From Pseudoroseomonas aestuarii (GTDB taxonomy: Bacteria > Pseudomonadota > Alphaproteobacteria > Acetobacterales > Acetobacteraceae), in NCBI RefSeq assembly GCF_042651065.1, contig NZ_JBHSCH010000005.1:1-64000 (forward strand): DNA of 64,000 bases, in the 5' to 3' direction. Under the pieces are notes generated by a model, which had not been told where the DNA came from, ran no database searches, and was given only the letters and a program-made list of their open reading frames with translations. The position numbers were made by a program, and so were the translations under genes. Of this stretch, positions 35,090-42,412 are shown piece by piece. The stretch's first letter is position 1. Every line of letters starts with the position of its first letter.

Positions 35090-35952
35090 TGCCGCTGGCC
35101 CGCCGGCCCTCCGCCGCGCTGGCGGGCATCGGGCTGATGCTGCTGGCCGCCCTGTGCGGCGCGGGGGTGAATGCCTGCTACCGCGCCGCCCTGCGCGAGG
35201 GGCTGCCGGTGCCGCTGGTGCCCTTCGCGCGCGGGCTGATCACCCTGGCCATCCTGTCGCCCTGGATCCTGCGCGCCGGCCCCATCGCGGCGCTGGCCAC
35301 GCGCCGGCCGAAGCTGCACCTGGCGCGCGGTGCCGCCGGCATCGCCACCTTCCTGCTCCAGCTCCTCGCCATCACCCTGCTGCCGTTGGCGGACGCTGTG
35401 GCGATGATGAGCGCCCGCCCGCTCTGGGTGCTGCCGCTGGCGGCGCTGCTGCTGCACGAGGCGGTGCGGCGCGACCGGGCGCTGGCCGCTGCCATCGGCT
35501 TCGTCGGCGTGCTGATCGTCGCGCAGCCGGGGGGCAGCCTCTCGCTCGGCACGCCGGCGGCGCTGGCGGCGGGGATGTGCAGCGCCCTGGTGCTGATCAC
35601 CTTCCGCGCCCTTTCGGCCACCGAGCCGCCGGTGCGGGTGGTGGCTTGGTACTCGGTGATCTCGGTGCTGTTCTGGGGGCCGGTCTCGGCCTTCGTCTGG
35701 CAGACGCCGAGCCTGTTCGCCCTGGCCATGCTGGTGGGCGGCACGCTGTTCGCGCTGGGCAGCGACCTCGCCGCCTCGGCCGCGGCGCGGCGGGCGGAGG
35801 TCGGGCTGCTGGCGCCGATCGAGTATGCGCAGATTCCGGCCAGCGCCATGCTGGGCTGGGCCATCTATGCCGAGCGGCCGGGCCTGGCGCTGCTGGCCGG
35901 CACGGTGGTGATGCTCGGCGCCACCCTCTACCTGGTGCGGCGCGGCCGCTGA
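35089..35952 (+). CDS. EamA/DMT superfamily transporter
   Basis: A 287-residue inner-membrane protein with about ten hydrophobic helices in two EamA repeats (first about 10-140, second about 150-285). Features include P-L-V-P-F-A-R-G, M-M-S-A-R-P-L-W-V-L-P-L-A-A-L-L-L-H-E and L-A-P-I-E-Y-A-Q-I-P-A-S-A-M-L-G-W. Family members export or import amino acids and other metabolites; the substrate is not predictable. It is the last gene of the MarR set and convergent with the min operon. Confidence 0.87.
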   Translation: MPLARRPSAALAGIGLMLLAALCGAGVNACYRAALREGLPVPLVPFARGLITLAILSPWILRAGPIAALATRRPKLHLARGAAGIATFLLQLLAITLLPLADAVAMMSARPLWVLPLAALLLHEAVRRDRALAAAIGFVGVLIVAQPGGSLSLGTPAALAAGMCSALVLITFRALSATEPPVRVVAWYSVISVLFWGPVSAFVWQTPSLFALAMLVGGTLFALGSDLAASAAARRAEVGLLAPIEYAQIPASAMLGWAIYAERPGLALLAGTVVMLGATLYLVRRGR

Positions 35953-35974
35953 GGCCGCGCCGGTTCCCCGGGCT

Positions 35975-36328
35975 TCAGGAGGCCTTCTGGCCGGCCTCGG
36001 CCTTGCTGCCGGCCGGCGCTTCCGGCGCGGCCGCCTTGCCGGCGGGGGCGTCGGCGCCGGGCTTGGGCTTCTCCGGCGCCGGCAGTTCCACCTCGATCGC
36101 CAGCGTGCTCATGTCGCCGCCGCGGTCGAGCGAGATGTTCACCGCCTTCGGGTCGATGGCGACGTAGCGCGCCACCACCTGGATCAGCTCCTTCTGCAGC
36201 CGCGGCAGGAAATCGTCGCCCGTGCGGCTGATGCGCTCATGCGCCAGCACGATCTGCAGCCGCTCCTTGGCGGCACCCGCGCTGGGCGGCGGCTTGCTCT
36301 TGCCCCGGAAGACGTCGAGCCAGCTCAT
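35975..36328 (-). CDS. minE: Cell division topological specificity factor MinE
   Basis: Drives pole-to-pole oscillation of MinCD by stimulating MinD ATPase. The N-terminal membrane-targeting and anti-MinCD part (about 1-35; A-K-E-R-L-Q-I-V-L-A-H-E-R) and the dimerisation domain (about 36-82) are standard. About 35 extra residues of Lys/Pro/Ala-rich low-complexity sequence extend the C-terminus, so the protein is 117 residues against a usual size near 88. The ATG overlaps the minD stop (ATGA). Confidence 0.95.
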   Translation of the reverse strand: MSWLDVFRGKSKPPPSAGAAKERLQIVLAHERISRTGDDFLPRLQKELIQVVARYVAIDPKAVNISLDRGGDMSTLAIEVELPAPEKPKPGADAPAGKAAAPEAPAGSKAEAGQKAS

Positions 36329-37143
36329 GCGGCCCTCCCCCCGAACAGGCGCGACAGGAAGCCCCGCTTCTCCGGGTCGATGAAGCGGTGCGGGCGGTCC
36401 TCGCCCAGGAAGCGGGCGACCGCGTCCTTGTAGGCCTGGCCGGCGTTCGACACGTCGTCCAGGATCACCGGGCTGCCGGTGTTGGAGGCCTTCAGCACGC
36501 TCTCGCTCTCGGGGATGACGCCGAGCAGCGGGATGGCGAGGATCTCGCGCACATCCTCGAGCTTCAGCATCTCGCCCCTCTCCACCCGCTCCGGCGCGTA
36601 GCGGGTGACGAGGAGGTGCTCCTTCACCGGCTCCTTCTTCTCCTCGGCGCGGCGCGACTTGGACTGCAGCACGCCGAGGATGCGGTCACTGTCCCGGACG
36701 GAGGAGACTTCCGGGTTGGTGACGATGATCGCCTGGTCGGCGAAGTAGAGGGCCAGCAGCGCGCCCTTCTCGATGCCGGCGGGGCTGTCGCAGACGATGT
36801 AGTCGAAATCCTGGCTCAGCTCGTCGATGATCTGCGCCACGCCCTCCTTGGTGAGGGCGTCCTTGTCCCGCGTCTGGCTGGCAGGGAGGATCGAGAGGGT
36901 GTCCACCCGCTTGTCGCGGATCAGCGCCTGGTTCAGCCGCGCCTCGCCGCTGATGACGTTGACGATGTCGAACACCACGCGGCGCTCGACGCCCATGATG
37001 AGGTCGAGGTTGCGCAGGCCGACGTCGAAGTCGATGACCACCGTCTTCTTGCCGCTCTGGGCGAGACCGGTGGCGAAGGCGGCGGAGCTTGTGGTCTTGC
37101 CGACCCCTCCCTTGCCCGACGTCACCACGATCACTTGCGCCAT
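36325..37143 (-). CDS. minD: Septum site-determining ATPase MinD
   Basis: A 272-residue deviant Walker A ATPase that binds membrane and recruits MinC and MinE. It begins with V-V-T-S-G-K-G-G-V-G-K-T-T-S-S and has D-F-D-V-G-L-R-N-L-D and I-V-C-D-S-P-A-G-I-E-K-G-A. A C-terminal amphipathic targeting helix (K-R-G-F-L-S-R-L-F-G-G) is visible. It is the middle gene of minC-minD-minE. Confidence 0.97.
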   Translation of the reverse strand: MAQVIVVTSGKGGVGKTTSSAAFATGLAQSGKKTVVIDFDVGLRNLDLIMGVERRVVFDIVNVISGEARLNQALIRDKRVDTLSILPASQTRDKDALTKEGVAQIIDELSQDFDYIVCDSPAGIEKGALLALYFADQAIIVTNPEVSSVRDSDRILGVLQSKSRRAEEKKEPVKEHLLVTRYAPERVERGEMLKLEDVREILAIPLLGVIPESESVLKASNTGSPVILDDVSNAGQAYKDAVARFLGEDRPHRFIDPEKRGFLSRLFGGRAA

Positions 37144-37176
37144 TGGTCTCTCCTCTCTGCCGGGTGGGAAGCGGGC

Positions 37177-37929
37177 TCAGCCCAGCCGGTCAAACCGCAT
37201 GTTCTCGCCGATCAGCCGCACCTGCGCCGGCTTGCCGATCGGCGCGTCCGTCAGCCCCTCCCGCACGGCGTAGTAGCCGGCGATGGAAACCAGTTCCGGA
37301 TCGAAATTCAACGCGAAGACGCGCGCTTCCATATTGTCGGCCCCGCCGGCGATGGCCCGGCCCCGGAGGGCGCCATAGACGTGCAGGTTGCCGTCCGCAA
37401 TCACCTCGCCGCCCGGATTGACCGTGCCGTTGATGATAAGATCGGCACCCTGGGCCCAGATGCGCTGGCCGGCGCGCACCGCGTGATCGACGATGACGGT
37501 GGGGCGCATCGACCCGGGCGGCAGCGGCGGCGCGGGCGGCGGCTCGCTGCTGGCGGCGGGCGGGGGCGGCGGCGCCAGCGCCACCTCCTCCTGCGCGCCG
37601 GCGGCACGCAGCGGCGGCAGGCCGGCGCTCTGGGCTGCGGCCTTCATCTCCGGCGAGCCGCCCACGGTGCCGATGGGCATGATCTCGATGCGGCGCAGCT
37701 CGGCCGCGAGGGTGGCGAAATCCACCTCGTGCGGCGCCACCGCCAGGTCGTCCAGCCCGATCACCAGCGGCGCGAAGCGCAGGAAGCCGGGCGCGCGGCG
37801 GAACTGGTCGCCGAGGGCAGGAACAATCACCTCGTGCCGTGGATCGAGCAGCCGGAGCACCAGCAGATTGAAATTCGCGCCGCGCAGCCGGAATGGCTCA
37901 AGGCGGGGATTGGCGGCGGGTGCTGACAT
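37177..37929 (-). CDS. minC: Septum site-determining protein MinC
   Basis: FtsZ polymerisation inhibitor. The ATG at 37929 gives 250 residues. The N-terminal FtsZ-inhibiting domain (about 10-105) is followed by an Ala/Pro-rich linker (about 115-140) and a C-terminal right-handed beta-helix (D-L-I-I-N-G-T-V-N-P-G-G-E-V-I-A-D-G-N-L-H-V-Y-G-A-L-R-G-R) that binds MinD and the septum. It is the first gene of the min operon. The frame runs further upstream without similarity. Confidence 0.95.
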   Translation of the reverse strand: MSAPAANPRLEPFRLRGANFNLLVLRLLDPRHEVIVPALGDQFRRAPGFLRFAPLVIGLDDLAVAPHEVDFATLAAELRRIEIMPIGTVGGSPEMKAAAQSAGLPPLRAAGAQEEVALAPPPPPAASSEPPPAPPLPPGSMRPTVIVDHAVRAGQRIWAQGADLIINGTVNPGGEVIADGNLHVYGALRGRAIAGGADNMEARVFALNFDPELVSIAGYYAVREGLTDAPIGKPAQVRLIGENMRFDRLG

Positions 37930-38185
37930 CGTGCGCGGAAACGATCCTGGCTGGTCGGGTTGCGGGACTCCGGCAGGCCGGGCGGGCCGGCGGCGGCATA
38001 TTGCCACCGATCGGCGCCCTGTTCGCCAGGAATTCTTCTTTTATACAAGGCCCACGCGCCAGGGCGAAGCCCAGGCCGCGCAAACCCCGCCCCCCCGCGC
38101 GGATTTTTGCCGCCGGGCGTGGGCGGCGTGCCACAGCCCGCCCCGCATTGCAGCCCCGCATCACGACAAGGACCGCGCCCCGCGC

Positions 38186-38638
38186 ATGAGCAAGAGCATC
38201 CCCCGCCGGGCCGAGTACCGGCACTTCCAGGACATCCCCACCCGCTGGGGCGACCAGGACAGCTACGGCCACATCAACAACGCCGCCTACTACTTCTACT
38301 TCGACACGCTGGTGGCGCTGTTCCTGGCCGGGCGCGGCCTGCAGCCCACCCCGGCCGATCCCGGCTCCAGCCTGGCCGTGGTGGTGGAGACGATGTGCCG
38401 CTTCCACAGCCCGGCCCATTTCCCGGATGTGCTGGCGGGCGGGCTGCGGGTCGCGCATGTCGGGCGCAGTTCGGTGCGCTACGAGATCGGGCTGTTCCGC
38501 CCGGGCGAGGATCTGGCCTGCGCCGAGGGCCACTTCATCCATGTGCAGGTGGACGCGGCGACGCAGCGGCAGACCGTGCCGGTGCCGCCGGCCCTGCGCG
38601 AGGCGCTGGCACCGCTGCTCGTCTCCCCGCCGGGCTGA
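38186..38638 (+). CDS. Acyl-CoA thioesterase (4HBT hotdog fold)
   Basis: A 150-residue hotdog-fold protein of the 4-hydroxybenzoyl-CoA thioesterase/YbgC type. The catalytic Asp lies in R-W-G-D-Q-D-S-Y-G-H-I-N-N-A-A-Y, followed by V-V-V-E-T-M-C-R-F-H. The ATG at 38186 with AAGGA upstream gives the family start. It is divergent from minC with a 256-base spacer. Acyl-chain specificity is unknown. Confidence 0.9.
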   Translation: MSKSIPRRAEYRHFQDIPTRWGDQDSYGHINNAAYYFYFDTLVALFLAGRGLQPTPADPGSSLAVVVETMCRFHSPAHFPDVLAGGLRVAHVGRSSVRYEIGLFRPGEDLACAEGHFIHVQVDAATQRQTVPVPPALREALAPLLVSPPG

Positions 38639-38778
38639 CCCGCCGCGGCGCAACTGCACAAGGGGTGGGCGGCCGCCGCACCCGCCGGGCAGGCCCGGGG
38701 ACCGCCGGCCCCGGCCTCGCCCGGCGCGGCACGCCGGTTGCAAAGGGCCAGGACGGCCCGAGCAAGGAGTGTCCCGGC

Positions 38779-38844
38779 ATGTCGCATCCCTACCGCTGCA
38801 CGGCGCCCTTGAAGGACCGCCACCCAGGTGGGGCGAGGCGATGA
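38779..38844 (+). CDS. Candidate 21-residue leader peptide before the hydrolase gene
   Basis: The ATG at 38779 is preceded by a good ribosome site (AAGGAG, 9-base spacing). It encodes M-S-H-P-Y-R-C-T-A-P-L-K-D-R-H-P-G-G-A-R and one more Arg, then TGA overlapping the ATG of the next gene (ATGA at 38841-38844). The hydrolase itself has only a weak ribosome site, so its translation may depend on this mini-ORF. It could equally be a chance ORF. Confidence 0.4.
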   Translation: MSHPYRCTAPLKDRHPGGARR

Positions 38845-39650
38845 TCCCGCCTCCGCAGGCCGCGCCGCAGGGTGGACGGACGGTGCTCCGCCGCGGCGGG
38901 CCGGGCCTCTCGGCGGCGGAGCTGGCCGGCCAGTGGGCGGAGGATTCGCGGGCGCTGCGGGCCGCCCGGCCCGGCAGGCTGGACCTTCCCTACGCGGCCG
39001 CCGAGGCCTGCCGGTGGGATCTCTACCCCGCCATCGACCCCGCCGCGCCCTGCGTGGTGCTGCTGCATGGCGGCGGCTGGCGGGAAGGCGGCCGGCAGGG
39101 CTTCGGCGCGCTGGCGCAGGGGCTGCTGGCGCATGGCTGGTCGGCCGCCCTGCCCGGCCACAGCCTGATGCCGGAGGCCAGCCTGACGCGCATCGTCCGG
39201 CAGGGTCACCGCGCGCTCGACTGGCTGGCGGCGCAGGGGCCGCTGCACGGCATCACCGGGCCGGTGCTGCTCTGCGGCTGGAACTCCGGCGCGCATCTGG
39301 CCGCCATGCTGCTCGGCCATCCGCGCGTGAAGGCCGGGCTCGGCCTTTCCGGCCTCTACGAGCTGGGATCGCTGGAGGAGAGGCTGGGGTTGACGCCGCT
39401 GGAGGTGGAGGTGCTCTCGCCGCAGCGCCTGCCGGTGGTGCGCAAGCCCTTCGCGCTGGCCTATGGCGAGGCGGAGCCGGAGGCGGCGCAGCGGCAGTCC
39501 CGCGCCTTCCACGCGCTGCGGCAGCGGGAAGGCTGCGCCGCCCCGCTGCTGCCGCTGCCCGGCCTGGACGAGGCGACGCTGCTGGAGACGCTGCGCGCGC
39601 CGGACGGCCTGCTCTGCCACGCGGCGCGCGCGCTGATCGAGGAGGCCTGA
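38841..39650 (+). CDS. Alpha/beta hydrolase fold protein with degenerate active site
   Basis: A 269-residue protein with the layout of the kynurenine formamidase/BD-FAE esterase group. The oxyanion motif L-L-H-G-G-G-W-R is present, and Q-S-R-A-F matches the family. The nucleophile elbow, normally G-x-S-x-G-A-H, reads G-W-N-S-G-A-H, so the expected catalytic Ser is Asn148. The C-terminal region, where relatives have the catalytic His, reads P-G-L-D-E-A-T-L-L, with no His. It is therefore probably a pseudoenzyme or one with altered chemistry. It follows a candidate leader peptide. Confidence 0.8.
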   Translation: MIPPPQAAPQGGRTVLRRGGPGLSAAELAGQWAEDSRALRAARPGRLDLPYAAAEACRWDLYPAIDPAAPCVVLLHGGGWREGGRQGFGALAQGLLAHGWSAALPGHSLMPEASLTRIVRQGHRALDWLAAQGPLHGITGPVLLCGWNSGAHLAAMLLGHPRVKAGLGLSGLYELGSLEERLGLTPLEVEVLSPQRLPVVRKPFALAYGEAEPEAAQRQSRAFHALRQREGCAAPLLPLPGLDEATLLETLRAPDGLLCHAARALIEEA

Positions 39651-39701
39651 GGGCCGGTGGGCGGGGCCCGGGGGACAGCCTCCCCCGGGCGGGGACGCCT
39701 G

Positions 39702-40115
39702 TTAGCCGCGCGTCCCGGCTTCCGCCGACTTGCGCTCGATCAGCTCGATCTTGTACCCGTCCGGGTCCTCGACGAAGGCGATCACGGTGGTGCCGAACTT
39801 CACCGGCCCCGGCTCGCGCGTGATCTTGGCGCCCTCGGCGCGCAGCTTCTCGCAGGTGGCATAGACATCCGGCACGCCGATGGCGAGATGGCCGAAGGCG
39901 TTGCCCAGCTCGTACTTGTCCACGCCGTAATTGTAGGTCAGCTCGATGACGCCGGCGCCGGTGCTCTCCGGTGCGTAGCCGACGAAGACCAGCGTGTACT
40001 TGCCGTCCGGCACGTCGTTGCGGCGCAGCTCCTGCATGCCGAGCAGGCGCGTGTAGAAATCCACGCTCCGCTCCAGGTTGCCGACGCGGATCATGGTGTG
40101 CAGGAAGCTGCTCAT
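39702..40115 (-). CDS. gloA: Lactoylglutathione lyase (glyoxalase I)
   Basis: Converts the methylglyoxal-glutathione hemithioacetal to S-lactoylglutathione. The ATG at 40115 gives 137 residues with very close similarity to the E. coli GloA pattern: L-H-T-M-I-R-V-G-N-L, V-I-E-L-T-Y-N-Y-G-V-D-K-Y-E-L-G, A-F-G-H-L-A-I and D-P-D-G-Y-K-I-E-L-I-E. All four metal ligands (two His, two Glu) are present. It is last in the minus-strand envelope cluster, 14 bases behind lpxI, where relatives often have lpxB. Confidence 0.96.
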   Translation of the reverse strand: MSSFLHTMIRVGNLERSVDFYTRLLGMQELRRNDVPDGKYTLVFVGYAPESTGAGVIELTYNYGVDKYELGNAFGHLAIGVPDVYATCEKLRAEGAKITREPGPVKFGTTVIAFVEDPDGYKIELIERKSAEAGTRG

Positions 40116-40129
40116 GGGGTGTTTCCCTG

Positions 40130-40993
40130 TCAGGAGATGGTTTCGGACCAGGCTTCGTGCGACGGGTCGATGGCCAGCAGGAACAGTCCGGCCGCCTCGG
40201 CCGCCGCGGCGGTCGCCGCACGGTCGACGATGATGGTGCCGTTCGCCTCGATGGCAATACCGCGCAGGCCGGCGGCGGCGGCATTGGCCACCGTGTCCGG
40301 CCCGATGGTGGGCAGGTCCACCCTCCGGTCCTGGCCCGGCTTCAGGATCTTCACCAGCACGCCGCCCGGCCCCTCGCGCCGCAGCGTGCCGGCGCGGGCC
40401 AGCATGGCGTCGGTGCCCTCGATCGCCTCGACGGCCAGCACCAGCCCCTGCTGCACCACCGCCCCCTGCCCCACATCGACGGCGCCGAGCGCCCGCACCA
40501 CGGCGAGGCCGCGGCGGATGTCGCGCCGGGCATCCTCGTCCGGCAGATGGGTGGTCAGGGCAGTGGGGTCGCGCACCAGCAAGTCCTCCAGCACGGCATA
40601 GGCTTCCATCGGGTTGAAGCCCTCCTCGCGCAGCACGCGCAGCACGGCGGTCAGCAGCGAATCGTCGCCGCCGAAGGCACGCATGCCGATGCGCGGCAGC
40701 ATCCTCGCCGCCCCCGCATCCGGCCGCAGCGCGAAGAAGCTGGGGCGGGAGACGCGGCCGGCCAGCACCAGGTCGCGCGCCCCGGCGGCGCGCAGCCACT
40801 CCAGCATGCGGCCGGCGGCGCCGAGGCGGCAGACGATGTGCGGATAGGCCGCATAGTCGCGCGGTTCGCCGAAGCCTTCCAGCACCACCACATGCGGCAC
40901 GCGGCCGGCGGCGGCGGCGGCGGCGGCGGCGCGCTGCGGCAGCAGCCCGCCGCCGACGATCATCCCGAGCGGCGGCATTCCAGTCCGCGGCAT
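40130..40993 (-). CDS. lpxI: UDP-2,3-diacylglucosamine pyrophosphatase LpxI
   Basis: Hydrolyses UDP-2,3-diacylglucosamine to lipid X in lipid A synthesis. LpxI replaces LpxH in many alphaproteobacteria. The protein begins M-P-P-L-G-M-I-V-G-G-G-L-L-P and has V-L-A-G-R-V-S-R-P, F-G-G-D-D-S-L-L, G-Q-G-A-V-V-Q-Q-G-L-V-L-A-V-E-A-I-E-G-T-D and K-P-G-Q-D-R-R-V-D-L-P-T-I-G. The start is the ATG at 40993; a GTG at 41008 is also possible. It follows lpxA in the cluster. Confidence 0.93.
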   Translation of the reverse strand: MPRTGMPPLGMIVGGGLLPQRAAAAAAAAGRVPHVVVLEGFGEPRDYAAYPHIVCRLGAAGRMLEWLRAAGARDLVLAGRVSRPSFFALRPDAGAARMLPRIGMRAFGGDDSLLTAVLRVLREEGFNPMEAYAVLEDLLVRDPTALTTHLPDEDARRDIRRGLAVVRALGAVDVGQGAVVQQGLVLAVEAIEGTDAMLARAGTLRREGPGGVLVKILKPGQDRRVDLPTIGPDTVANAAAAGLRGIAIEANGTIIVDRAATAAAAEAAGLFLLAIDPSHEAWSETIS

Positions 40994-41029
40994 GACGGGC
41001 GAAGACACCGGCTCAGGCCCCGGCGCCTG

Positions 41030-41911
41030 TCACGCCGCGGCCTCGGCGCCTTCCTCCTCATCCAGCAGCTCGCGGCCGGCGCGGCAGAGGCCGCGGCGGC
41101 TGTCGGCGCGGATGAAGGCCAGGATCTCCTGCACCACCGGGTCCTCGCCGAAGCTGGCCTCGGTGATGTCCACGCGGTCCTGGAAGACGCCGGCGGTGCG
41201 GAACAGGCTGCGGTAGGCGGCGCGCAGCGTGTGGATCTGGCTGCGCGGGAAGCCGCGGCGCTTGAGGCCGATCAGGTTCAGCCCGGTCAGCCGGGCGCGG
41301 TTGCCCATGACGGCGCCGAAGGGGATGATGTCCGCCTCCACGCCGCTCATGCCGCCCACCACCACCTGCCGGCCGATGCGGACGAACTGGTGGATGGCCG
41401 CGCCGCCGCCGACGAACACCGTGTCGGCGATCTCGACATGCCCGCCCAGCATCACGTTGTTGGCGAGGATGACGTGGTGGTCCAGCGTGCAGTCATGCCC
41501 GACATGGGCGTTGACCATCAGCAGGCAATCCGCGCCCACGGTGGTGATGCCATGGCCGCCGATGCTGCCGCGGTGCACGGTGGCGTGCTCGCGGATCATG
41601 GTGCGGGCGCCGATGACCACGCGGGTGGGCTCGCCCCTGTACTTCAGGTCCTGCGGCGCCAGGCCGATGGTGGCGAAGGGACTGACCAGCACCTTCTCGC
41701 CGATCTCGGCATGGCCCTCGACGATGACATGGGAGGTGAGCACCACGCCTTCGGCCAGCACGGCGTCCGGCCCGACGGTGCACCACGGCCCGATGCGGCA
41801 GCCTGCGCCGATGCGCGCGCCCGGCGCGACGATGGCGGTGGGGTGGATCTCGGCGGTGGGGTGGATCGGGTCGGGGGCTGTGTTGTCTGTCTGCGTCACG
41901 CGATCGAGCAT
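41030..41911 (-). CDS. lpxA: Acyl-[ACP]-UDP-N-acetylglucosamine O-acyltransferase
   Basis: First step of lipid A synthesis: transfers a hydroxyacyl chain to the 3-OH of UDP-GlcNAc. The 293 residues form a left-handed beta-helix of hexapeptide repeats (I-H-P-T-A-E-I-H-P-T-A-I-V-A-P-G-A) plus a C-terminal helical domain. Catalytic His lies in V-N-A-H-V-G-H-D-C, and H-Q-F-V-R-I-G is present. About 20 extra C-terminal residues are Glu/Ala-rich. It starts 4 bases after the fabZ stop. Confidence 0.96.
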   Translation of the reverse strand: MLDRVTQTDNTAPDPIHPTAEIHPTAIVAPGARIGAGCRIGPWCTVGPDAVLAEGVVLTSHVIVEGHAEIGEKVLVSPFATIGLAPQDLKYRGEPTRVVIGARTMIREHATVHRGSIGGHGITTVGADCLLMVNAHVGHDCTLDHHVILANNVMLGGHVEIADTVFVGGGAAIHQFVRIGRQVVVGGMSGVEADIIPFGAVMGNRARLTGLNLIGLKRRGFPRSQIHTLRAAYRSLFRTAGVFQDRVDITEASFGEDPVVQEILAFIRADSRRGLCRAGRELLDEEEGAEAAA

Positions 41912-41915
41912 CCGC

Positions 41916-42407
41916 TCAGCGGTCCATGATCATCGCGGCGTAGCTGGCTTCCGCCACGGCGACGCCATCGACGCGCGCCACGGCGTTGAACTTCCAGACA
42001 TTGCCGCGCTGACGGTCCTTGTTGATGTGAATCCGCAGCTGGTCTCCCGGCACCACGGGGCGGCGGAACTTGGCGTTCTCGATGCTCATGAAATAGACGA
42101 TCTTGCCATGCGCGCTGGGGCCGAGCGTCTCGACCACCAGCACGGCGGCGGTCTGCGCCATCGCCTCGATGATCAGCACGCCCGGCATCACCGGATGGCT
42201 CGGGAAGTGGCCCTGGAAGAACGGCTCGTTGATGGTGACGTTCTTGATGCCGATGGCACTCTCGCCCAGCTTCATCTCCACCATACGGTCGAGCAGCAGG
42301 AAAGGATACCGGTGCGGAATGGCGCGCATGATGCGCGCGATGTCGCAGGTCTCCAGATTCTGCTTGTGCGCCGCCTCGTCCGAGGCCGGCTGTTCTTGCT
42401 GGTCCAT
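41916..42407 (-). CDS. fabZ: 3-hydroxyacyl-[ACP] dehydratase FabZ
   Basis: Dehydrates beta-hydroxyacyl-ACP in fatty acid synthesis and competes with LpxA for the same hydroxyacyl-ACP pool. The 163-residue hotdog protein has I-P-H-R-Y-P-F-L-L-L-D-R, catalytic His in G-H-F-P-S-H-P-V-M-P-G-V and Glu in I-I-E-A-M-A-Q-T-A. It sits between lpxD and lpxA with gaps of 4-5 bases. Confidence 0.97.
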   Translation of the reverse strand: MDQQEQPASDEAAHKQNLETCDIARIMRAIPHRYPFLLLDRMVEMKLGESAIGIKNVTINEPFFQGHFPSHPVMPGVLIIEAMAQTAAVLVVETLGPSAHGKIVYFMSIENAKFRRPVVPGDQLRIHINKDRQRGNVWKFNAVARVDGVAVAEASYAAMIMDR

Positions 42408-42412
42408 GCCGA

